NCBI GenBank assembly: GCA_946222625.1
Contig: CAMILJ010000107.1
Span: forward strand, 1-6,907
DNA: 6,907 nucleotides
From: an uncultured Corynebacterium sp.
Lineage (GTDB): Bacteria > Actinomycetota > Actinomycetes > Mycobacteriales > Mycobacteriaceae
Reading direction: 5' to 3'
Shown: in pieces, positions 1 to 4,518 of the stretch
Position numbering within the stretch: position 1 is the stretch's first letter
Layout of the letters: each line of letters begins with the position of its first letter
Notes under the pieces: model-generated
Told to the model about the DNA's origin: nothing
Databases searched by the model: none
The model's input: only the letters and a program-made list of their open reading frames with translations
Position numbers and translations under genes: made by a program

Positions 1-331
1 ACTTGGTCATCTCCAGCGGCGCGGTGTCCTTGTTGCCGCGGGCCAGGGTGAACTCATCATCGAGGCTCTCACCTTGGGCAGCGCCCACGGTCAGCGCGGT
101 CTCGAGAACGTGGTCGTAGTAGGCGACGTCGGCCGGGATGGCGTAATCCTCAGTGAGGCCCAGCTCCTTGAGGCGGGCGTAGGTATCGAGGCGCAGGGAG
201 TGCGCAGCGGACTCAAAGGTCTCGGCGTCGATCTTGCCGGACCAGTAGGACTCCAGCGCGCGCTTAAGCTCACGATGGGCGCCTACGCGGGGATAGCCCT
301 CAATCGTTGCCTTGGGGAATGGTGCGGTCAT
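1..331 (-). CDS. metE: Cobalamin-independent methionine synthase (5-methyltetrahydropteroyltriglutamate--homocysteine methyltransferase), N-terminal part
   Basis: MetE transfers the methyl group of 5-methyl-tetrahydrofolate (polyglutamate form) directly to homocysteine, making methionine in the cytoplasm without vitamin B12. Only the first 110 codons are present; the gene runs off the left edge, so the C-terminal zinc/homocysteine-binding barrel cannot be judged. The N-terminus begins MTAPFPKATIEGYPRVGAHR and continues RELKRALESYW, which matches the start of MetE proteins (E. coli has GFPRVGLRRELKKAQESYW). Further on, VAYYDHVLETAL matches the family's WYDHVL block, and LEMTK at the edge matches the AEMTKW block. 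The ATG (331-329) overlaps the TGA of metF as ATGA, and a GGAG lies 7 nt upstream inside metF, so the two genes are translationally coupled. Identification is firm; it rests on remembered family motifs. Confidence 0.96.
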   Translation of the reverse strand, partial: MTAPFPKATIEGYPRVGAHRELKRALESYWSGKIDAETFESAAHSLRLDTYARLKELGLTEDYAIPADVAYYDHVLETALTVGAAQGESLDDEFTLARGNKDTAPLEMTK

Positions 332-1251
332 GGGGTAACTCCAATTCGATGTAGCAGGTCAGTCGTAATGTCTGGATTGTTGTGCGTGTAGATGTGCAGC
401 CCGTCGGCGCCGGCGTTCATCACCGATTTCGCCAGGGAGACCGTAAGCTGCATCCCGATCTCTTTCTCTTCCTCGGGGGAGGTCGCCGCCGCGAGCTGAT
501 CGAGCACGTGCGGTGGCCCGTCCAGCCCGGACAGCTGGCACATTCGCTCCACCCGAGCACGGCTAGTCATAGGCATGATCCCGGGGATGAGCGGAATGCG
601 CACGCCCGCCAGCCGGGCGCGCTGGGCGAAGCGGACGTAATCCTCCGCGTCAAAGAAGAGCTGGGTGATGGCGAAGTCAGCGCCGAGGCGTTGCTTGGCC
701 AAAAGGACGTCGATGTCCTCGTCCGCCGTGGCGGACTCGGCGTGGCCGTTGGGGTAGCAAGCCACGCCCACGGCCAAGCGGCCGGCCGCCAAGCGCGCCA
801 CGCGGGCGGATTCCCAGCGGCGGATGAGCCGGACGAGCGAATCGGCGTGCGGCAGGTGGCCTTCGGGCATGCCGCCCTCGGGCAGGTCGCCGCGAAGCGC
901 GAGGAGGCCGCGCACGCCGGCGTCGACGAGCGTGTCGATCCAGCCAACGAGCTCTTCCTCTGTGCCGGCGGTGCAGGCCAGGTGGGCCAGGGGACGCATC
1001 GCGGTATCGCGCGAAATCTTCTCAATGAAGGCCGCGGTTCCCTCCAGCCACCCGGAGCGCTGGGAGCTGGTGACGGCGATGTAATCGGGGTTATATGCGG
1101 CAAGCGTGGCGAGCAAGCGGTCAACTTTTGCAGCGTCCGCATCGTGGCGCGGTGGGATCACCTCGAAGGAGAGAGCGGTGCGCTGTGGGCGCTTAGGCGT
1201 ATCTTCGCTGATTTGGTCTAGTGGCGCGGATGCGGAGAGTCGCGGGGACAT
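328..1251 (-). CDS. metF: 5,10-methylenetetrahydrofolate reductase
   Basis: This flavoenzyme reduces 5,10-methylene-tetrahydrofolate to 5-methyl-tetrahydrofolate, the methyl donor for the MetE encoded just downstream. The 307-aa product has the usual length of bacterial MetF (about 290-310 aa) and one TIM-barrel domain. Visible family blocks are SFEVIPPR (residues 28-35, with the Glu30 equivalent to E. coli Glu28), HLACTAGTEEEL (90-101), LALRGDLP (117-124, with the FAD-contacting Asp122), YPNGHAES (166-173), ITQLFFD (195-201, with Gln197), IPGIMPM (222-228) and a C-terminal HIYTHNNPDI block. I chose the ATG at 1251 over an in-frame GTG at 1257 because AGGAGG (1262-1257) ends 5 nt before the ATG, whereas the GTG overlaps that ribosome binding site. 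The stop overlaps the metE start by 4 bp. The gene is likely controlled from the intergenic region to its right. Confidence 0.96.
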   Translation of the reverse strand: MSPRLSASAPLDQISEDTPKRPQRTALSFEVIPPRHDADAAKVDRLLATLAAYNPDYIAVTSSQRSGWLEGTAAFIEKISRDTAMRPLAHLACTAGTEEELVGWIDTLVDAGVRGLLALRGDLPEGGMPEGHLPHADSLVRLIRRWESARVARLAAGRLAVGVACYPNGHAESATADEDIDVLLAKQRLGADFAITQLFFDAEDYVRFAQRARLAGVRIPLIPGIMPMTSRARVERMCQLSGLDGPPHVLDQLAAATSPEEEKEIGMQLTVSLAKSVMNAGADGLHIYTHNNPDITTDLLHRIGVTP

Positions 1252-1256
1252 GTTCA

Positions 1257-1262
1257 CCTCCT
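1257..1262 (-). promoter_or_regulatory. metF ribosome binding site (AGGAGG)
   Basis: On the minus strand this reads AGGAGG, within AGAGGAGGT, with 5 nt before the ATG at 1251. It is a near-perfect match to the 16S anti-SD sequence and decides the start: the upstream GTG at 1257 would lie inside this site. Confidence 0.9.
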
Positions 1263-1303
1263 CTGCAGGTTATCGTGGTCGGTCATCTGTGCTGTTGGTG
1301 GAA

Positions 1304-1309
1304 AACGTA
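1304..1309 (-). promoter_or_regulatory. Candidate metF -10 element
   Basis: On the minus strand this is TACGTT, preceded by TGG, giving a TGnTAnnnT-type extended -10 of the kind used by corynebacterial housekeeping sigma factors. A weak -35 (TTCGCT, 1332-1327) lies 17 nt upstream. Transcription would start near 1297, giving a leader of roughly 45 nt. The element overlaps the proximal copy of the direct repeat. It is a pattern match only; other TAnnnT matches exist in the region. Confidence 0.3.
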
Positions 1310-1325
1310 CCAAGCTGTCCATTTT
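1306..1325. repeat. Direct repeat copy A (metF-proximal), candidate operator
   Basis: The plus strand reads CGTACCAAGCTGTCCATTTT. It matches copy B (1417-1436) at 18 of 20 positions. On the strand of metF it reads as TGGAC, six bases, then GTACG, and it lies over the candidate -10 element. This half-site arrangement resembles the TAGAC-N6-GTCTA site known for McbR, the methionine/cysteine repressor of Corynebacterium glutamicum, but only one arm fits well, so the regulator assignment is inference. Confidence 0.5.
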
Positions 1326-1416
1326 GAGCGAAAGCATTTAGGCAATGGTCATACCTTTCCAGCCCAGCCAGCTGCATCGTTGCCCAAACCTGTGGTGAAT
1401 AAAAAGGCCACTGTTC

Positions 1417-1436
1417 CGTACAAAGCTGTCTATTTT
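1417..1436. repeat. Direct repeat copy B (metF-distal), candidate operator
   Basis: The plus strand reads CGTACAAAGCTGTCTATTTT, 18 of 20 identical to copy A and 111 bp from it in the same orientation. On the minus strand it contains a perfect TAGAC half-site, a 6-nt spacer and a poor second half (GTACG). It is about 165 bp upstream of the metF start, so it could serve metF, the divergent gene, or both through looping. Confidence 0.5.
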
Positions 1437-1463
1437 CTTTGAACCGCTCTCTACTTTCGTCCC

Positions 1464-1490
1464 GTGGTGGCAGGACGTAGCTGCCGCCAC
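1464..1490. repeat. GC-rich inverted repeat in the divergent region
   Basis: GTGGTGGCAG (1464-1473) can pair with CTGCCGCCAC (1481-1490) around a 7-nt loop; nine pairs are Watson-Crick and one is a wobble. An alternative pairing of CGTAG (1476-1480) with CTACG (1490-1494) uses part of the same bases. There is no T-run on either side, so it does not look like a simple terminator. It may be an operator or a structured leader for either divergent gene. Confidence 0.45.
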
Positions 1491-1607
1491 TACGCTGAAA
1501 GGGAGTATCCAGCGCTAACGCGGGCGCACATGTACTGTGCCCCGCCCGGCGCCGACAAACACTCCATAAACAGTTATCCGCCGAAAAGTCACCTCAGTAT
1601 TGACGTA

Positions 1608-1613
1608 AAGGAG
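1608..1613 (+). promoter_or_regulatory. Ribosome binding site of the coiled-coil membrane protein gene
   Basis: AAGGAG lies 11 nt upstream of the ATG at 1625. The spacing is slightly long but the motif is good, and no other in-frame start nearby has a better one. Confidence 0.65.
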
Positions 1614-1624
1614 CACCTAAGCCT

Positions 1625-2500
1625 ATGAACCCCGCCGCCCTGTCCACCGCCATTAGCGCCACTTCCGCCCTGGTAGAGCGCCTCAAGGAACGCCGCGACG
1701 AGAAGGCGCGGGAGGCCTACTCCGTCCTGGAAACCGCCGCCGCCCGCATGGAAGAGCGTGATGGCGATTGGTTCTCGGAAGCCCGCCGCGAAGCGGGTGC
1801 CGTCACCAAGGCCGCACACTCCCGCCTCGAGCGCGCCCTGGAAGAGCTCAAGGAACGCAGCGAAGAGGCCACCGAGAAGCTCTCCGAGGCCGCCACGGAG
1901 GCCCAGGACAAAGCCTCCAAGCAGTGGGAGAAGACCCAGAAGCAGGCAGAAAAGAAGGCCTCCAAGGCCCGCAAGCAGGCTAAGAAGAGGGCTTCCAAGG
2001 CCGAAAAGAAGGCTCAGAAGCAAGGCGCTCTGCTGCAGAAGAAGGCCCGCCGCATCAGCGGCAAGGATAAGAAGAAGGGCTCGAAGATCTGGCTGATCTC
2101 CGCGCTCGTTGCCGCCCTTGCTGCTATCGGCGGTGGCATCTACTACTTCTTCACTCAGAAGAAGGAGAAGGAATCCGCTGTTCCGCCGCGCGTAGAGGAC
2201 TTCTCCTCCCCGTCCGCACCGCAGGGTTCCACCTTGGTCTACACCTCCACCACCGAGGATGACGCCAAGCGCGGCTCCGACTTGGCCGAGGAGGGCGTCG
2301 TCGAGCGCGATGAAGAGCTGCTGGGCTCGCTGGATGAGCAGCTGGCCAAGCACCGCGAAGAAGAAACCGCCATCCAGGACGCCGTCGAGACCGAGATCGA
2401 GGTCAGCAACGCCGACAAGCAGGATGTCGACACCTCCCGCATCACCGATGATCACGAGTCCGAGGGCAAACACCGCCTCCAGACCGAGGACGAGAACTAA
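1625..2500 (+). CDS. Single-pass membrane protein with basic coiled-coil N-terminal half and acidic C-terminal half
   Basis: I do not recognise a named family; similar proteins would be annotated as hypothetical membrane proteins. The 291 aa fall into three parts. Residues about 15-150 are almost wholly charged and alanine-rich and predicted helical or coiled coil. Within them, 95-150 is very lysine-rich, with the repeated KASKA/RASKA motif at 111-115 and 122-126 spaced 11 residues apart. One hydrophobic segment (about 155-176, WLISALVAALAAIGGGIYYFF) is flanked by lysines on both sides. Residues 185-291 are low-complexity, rich in Asp/Glu/Ser/Thr and clearly acidic. There is no N-terminal signal peptide. 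By the positive-inside rule I infer that the basic half is cytoplasmic and the acidic half is outside. It stands alone between divergent metF and a hairpin at its stop, so its neighbours say nothing about function. Coding status is well supported by length, codon use and the membrane segment. Confidence 0.85.
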   Translation: MNPAALSTAISATSALVERLKERRDEKAREAYSVLETAAARMEERDGDWFSEARREAGAVTKAAHSRLERALEELKERSEEATEKLSEAATEAQDKASKQWEKTQKQAEKKASKARKQAKKRASKAEKKAQKQGALLQKKARRISGKDKKKGSKIWLISALVAALAAIGGGIYYFFTQKKEKESAVPPRVEDFSSPSAPQGSTLVYTSTTEDDAKRGSDLAEEGVVERDEELLGSLDEQLAKHREEETAIQDAVETEIEVSNADKQDVDTSRITDDHESEGKHRLQTEDEN

Positions 2501-2518
2501 CCCCCCATCCTTGGGGGT
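2500..2518 (+). terminator. Hairpin at the stop codon of the membrane protein gene
   Basis: ACCCCC (2500-2505) pairs with GGGGGT (2513-2518) around a 7-nt loop. The first base is the last base of the TAA stop. There is no long T-run after it, only GCGCGTTTCGTT, which is common for actinobacterial terminators. It probably isolates this gene from the small gene that follows. Confidence 0.55.
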
Positions 2519-2575
2519 GCGCGTTTCGTTGCCTTGATCTCACTTCTTTGCCCCCGCGCGCCCGACCTGCTTGAA

Positions 2576-2606
2576 TTGAAGGCTAATCGGCATCGATCCT
2601 TATAGA
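2576..2606 (+). promoter_or_regulatory. Candidate promoter of the 67-aa protein gene
   Basis: A -35-like TTGAAG (2576-2581) and a -10-like TATAGA (2601-2606) are separated by 19 nt, or 18 nt to the overlapping TTATAG. Transcription would start near 2613. The -10 box occupies the centre of a near-palindrome (2589-2614). No promoter has been measured; this is a pattern match. Confidence 0.45.
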
Positions 2607-2614
2607 TCGGTGCC
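2589..2614. promoter_or_regulatory. Near-perfect inverted repeat covering the -10 box, candidate operator
   Basis: GGCATCGATC (2589-2598) and GATCGGTGCC (2605-2614) are reverse complements at 9 of 10 positions, around the 6-nt centre CTTATA. The symmetry sits over the candidate -10 element, a classical position for a dimeric repressor to block RNA polymerase. Because it lies upstream of or at the expected start site, it is more likely to work as DNA than as an RNA hairpin. Confidence 0.5.
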
Positions 2615-2634
2615 CGCGCGCTGTTTTGCGCGGG
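2613..2634 (+). repeat. GC-rich hairpin in the leader of the 67-aa protein gene
   Basis: CCCGCGC (2613-2619) pairs perfectly with GCGCGGG (2628-2634) around an 8-nt loop ending in TTTT. It shares two bases with the palindrome to its left. If transcription starts near 2613, this hairpin forms the very 5' end of the mRNA, where it could stabilise the transcript. No T-run follows the stem. Confidence 0.45.
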
Positions 2635-2654
2635 AAGCCCTATCAACAGCAGCC

Positions 2655-2660
2655 AAGGAG
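2655..2660 (+). promoter_or_regulatory. Ribosome binding site of the 67-aa protein gene
   Basis: AAGGAG lies 7 nt upstream of the ATG at 2668. This fixes the start there rather than at an in-frame non-ATG start further upstream inside the leader hairpin. Confidence 0.8.
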
Positions 2661-2667
2661 ATCAGGC

Positions 2668-2871
2668 ATGAGCTTTGAGTCGCTCGTAGTCAAGCTCAAG
2701 AACGGGGAGACCTTTTATTTCCCCGCAGGTGCCGTGAGCGGCGATCCGTCCACCCGCGTGGATAACCTTCGCTTTGCCATTGAAAACGGCACACAGTTTA
2801 GCTCCGTCGATGATTATGGAGTCGACCGCGAGTTCAACGGCTATGACGTGGAGAACTACCACCTAGCTTAA
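2668..2871 (+). CDS. Small hypothetical protein, 67 aa
   Basis: I do not recognise this protein. It begins MSFESLVVKLKNGETFYFPA and continues with a polar, mildly acidic sequence ending NYHLA; there is no membrane segment, signal peptide or cysteine. The pattern LVVKLKNGETFYFPAGAV suggests a beta-hairpin opening a small all-beta or mixed fold, and SSVDDYGVDREF is a charged loop-rich stretch. A strong ribosome binding site 7 nt upstream, normal codon use and an upstream promoter-like region make it a real gene despite its size. It lies between a terminator-like hairpin and the exporter operon, and a separate promoter seems to drive it. Function is unknown. Confidence 0.78.
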   Translation: MSFESLVVKLKNGETFYFPAGAVSGDPSTRVDNLRFAIENGTQFSSVDDYGVDREFNGYDVENYHLA

Positions 2872-2881
2872 GTTCCCACAG

Positions 2882-2951
2882 TGAGTCACCGATCGTAATC
2901 TGAATCACTCACCCATCCTTTGTGCGCTATAGGATGAGTCTTTATGACTCA
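2882..2951. promoter_or_regulatory. Cluster of TGAGTCA-like heptamers at the exporter operon promoter
   Basis: Four copies of one heptamer type occur in 70 bp: TGAGTCA (2882-2888), TGAATCA (2901-2907), TGAGTCT (2935-2941) and TGACTCA (2945-2951). The first, with its G/C centre, is itself a palindrome-like TGA-n-TCA. GTGAGT (2881-2886) and ACTCAC (2907-2912) also form an inverted repeat that could act as a weak terminator for the small gene. The last two copies face each other across the start codon of the first ABC gene. The grouping suggests binding sites for a regulator of the exporter, which is inference. Confidence 0.45.
2930..2935 (+). promoter_or_regulatory. Candidate -10 element giving a leaderless exporter mRNA
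   Basis: TAGGAT fits the corynebacterial TAnnnT -10 consensus and ends 8 nt before the ATG at 2944, so transcription would begin at or within a base or two of the start codon. The only Shine-Dalgarno-like sequence is a weak AGGA at 2931-2934. The leaderless reading is therefore the simplest, but no -35 element stands out. Confidence 0.4.
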
Positions 2952-4518
2952 CTATCCACGCATGAGGACGTGGTCGTGGTACCTCCCCGATGAGCCACCT
3001 TCCGGCGAGGTTTCCCTCACCGAGACCACCGATTTCTCCCGCCCAGGTAAAGCCACGTGGCGTCTGCTCGGTGCCCAGCGCACCGGCGTTATCGGCATCT
3101 TCGTTGCCACCCTCATCAACGCTCCGCTGGGTGCGTTGGTCTCCGTCATCATCGGCCAGACCACGCAGTATGCCTTCTCCGATCCCTCCTGGCGCACCGT
3201 AGCGCTGCCGCTTGCGGCCACGGCGATCCTCCTCTTCATCGCCTATATCTGCGAGGCCACGGCGGATGCTTTCACAGATTTATCCCAAGCCCGCACCACG
3301 CATACGCTGCGGCTGAACCTTCTGGATAAGTTGCTGGGCGCTTCTACCGCAGGCATTAGCCCCGGCCGGCTGCTCAACACGATGGATGAGGATTCGCACT
3401 ACATCGGCCAACTCAAGCAGATCCTCAACTTCCCACTGGTCATGGTGGGCTATCTCTTAGGCGCGGTAGTCAGCCTCGCCCCAATTTCCTGGCAGGTTTC
3501 AGCTGTGCTGCTGGTTGGCGCACTCGCCACCGCGCTGGCCTCCTGGGCCACCACGAAACCGCTGACTAAAATTGCCGCGCGCCGCCGCCAGTTAGAAAAC
3601 ACCGCGCTTTCACTCGCCACGGACTTTGCTCAAGGCTCCCGGGTGATCAAGGGCCTCGGCGCCAAGGAAATTGCCCGCCAACGTTTTTCCGACGCCGCCC
3701 AGGACTCCTTGGGTGCCATGCTCCACGAGGCCAAGCTGTCCTCCCTCATGGCCTGGCTGCGCCAGATGGTGCCTGCTTCTTTCGCCGTAGGCATCCTGGC
3801 TTGGACCTCCTGGGAGACCTTTGAAGGTCGCATCGCCCCCGGCGGGATGATGGCGATTACCATGCTCGTCCCACCAGCGCTCACAGCATTAGGTGTCTCC
3901 CTGGGCCTGCTCACGGAGAACTGGGCGCGGGCGCGTGCCTCCGTGGAGCGCGTTGGTGAGCTGCTCGGCCAGCTTTCTTCCAACACCACCGAGGCCGCCG
4001 GCACGCCCATCGACCTCTCCCCCGGCTTGCATGTGTGGATGCCCACCACCACTGAGGGGCGCAGCACCGTGGACTCTTGGGTGCGCTACCTCCATGAGCA
4101 GGGTGCCTTGTGCCCACCGCACCGCATCTCCGTGTTGGAGGGCACCCTGCAGGACAACGTTGATCCGCTCCGCACTGCCAACACCGCGCAGCTTCACGAC
4201 GCCCTCCACGCCTCCGCCTGCGAGGATATTGTTATCCGCCTGGGTGGTCTAGGTCCGAGCGGCGAGCTGCCCACCGCGCCCATCGGTGAGGCGGGCCTCA
4301 ACCTCTCCGGCGGCCAGCGCCAGCGTGTCGCGCTGGCCCGCGCGCTCGCCCTCGACCCCGATGTCCTCGTGCTGGACAACCCCACGACGGGACTGGATTC
4401 GTTGACCTTGGCGGACGTCGCCAAGCGCGTGCGTGAACTTCGCGCCGGCAAGACCACCGTGATCATTACATCCGCCTCCACGTGGGCCGCCAACGCCGAT
4501 GAGGTGGTGGAACTATGA
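2944..4518 (+). CDS. ABC exporter half-transporter with degenerate ATPase domain (permease-ATPase fusion, catalytically incomplete subunit)
   Basis: This 524-aa protein has an N-terminal exporter-type membrane domain with about six helices (near residues 46-75, 84-105, 163-180, 183-203, 274-290, 300-323) and a C-terminal nucleotide-binding domain (NBD). The NBD is abnormal. Where Walker A (GxxGxGKST) should be there is only TTTEGRST (368-375), with Arg373 in place of the phosphate-binding Lys. The Q-loop VPQ is CPPH (390-393). Walker B is VLVLDNP, with Asn479 in place of the catalytic Glu. The H-loop His is Ser510. In contrast the signature LSGGQRQR (454-461) and the TTGLD D-loop (481-485) are perfect. 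The front part of the NBD is also shorter than usual, which explains the length below the normal 570-600 aa. Such a subunit can only work with a partner that supplies Walker A and B; the next gene does so and overlaps this one by 4 bp. The substrate is unknown. The start is the ATG at 2944 without a good ribosome binding site; an in-frame ATG at 2962 is the alternative. Confidence 0.9.
   Translation: MTHYPRMRTWSWYLPDEPPSGEVSLTETTDFSRPGKATWRLLGAQRTGVIGIFVATLINAPLGALVSVIIGQTTQYAFSDPSWRTVALPLAATAILLFIAYICEATADAFTDLSQARTTHTLRLNLLDKLLGASTAGISPGRLLNTMDEDSHYIGQLKQILNFPLVMVGYLLGAVVSLAPISWQVSAVLLVGALATALASWATTKPLTKIAARRRQLENTALSLATDFAQGSRVIKGLGAKEIARQRFSDAAQDSLGAMLHEAKLSSLMAWLRQMVPASFAVGILAWTSWETFEGRIAPGGMMAITMLVPPALTALGVSLGLLTENWARARASVERVGELLGQLSSNTTEAAGTPIDLSPGLHVWMPTTTEGRSTVDSWVRYLHEQGALCPPHRISVLEGTLQDNVDPLRTANTAQLHDALHASACEDIVIRLGGLGPSGELPTAPIGEAGLNLSGGQRQRVALARALALDPDVLVLDNPTTGLDSLTLADVAKRVRELRAGKTTVIITSASTWAANADEVVEL

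Larger units (their letters stand above)
1252..1624. other. Divergent intergenic region between metF and the membrane-protein gene
   Basis: This 373-bp stretch has no convincing gene. Short open frames here have no ribosome binding site and no recognisable product. Going rightwards it holds the metF ribosome binding site, a direct-repeat pair (1306-1325 and 1417-1436), a GC-rich hairpin (1464-1490) and the ribosome binding site of the rightward gene (1608-1613). The part between about 1300 and 1440 is visibly more AT-rich than the genes around it, as expected for a promoter region. I see no cobalamin or SAM riboswitch on the strand leading into metF. Confidence 0.7.

Noticed and set aside
382..1221. 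Long plus-strand open frame (279 codons) opposite metF
   Set aside because: It is a high-GC shadow of metF with no ribosome binding site and an unnatural composition; metF on the other strand has clear family motifs.
1407..1414. GGCCACTG, resembling the GCCACTG element of cobalamin riboswitches, near the methionine genes
   Set aside because: It is on the plus strand, leading away from metF, and I find no B12-box sequence or riboswitch core on either strand of this region.
1589..2473. Minus-strand 294-codon open frame with long leucine/glycine runs that looks like a membrane protein
   Set aside because: The leucine-rich runs come from reading the lysine/glutamate/alanine codons of the coiled-coil gene backwards. 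The plus-strand gene has the ribosome binding site and a sensible membrane segment.
2626..2667. N-terminal extension of the 67-aa protein from a non-ATG start
   Set aside because: The extension would start inside the GC hairpin without a ribosome binding site, whereas AAGGAG lies 7 nt before the ATG at 2668.
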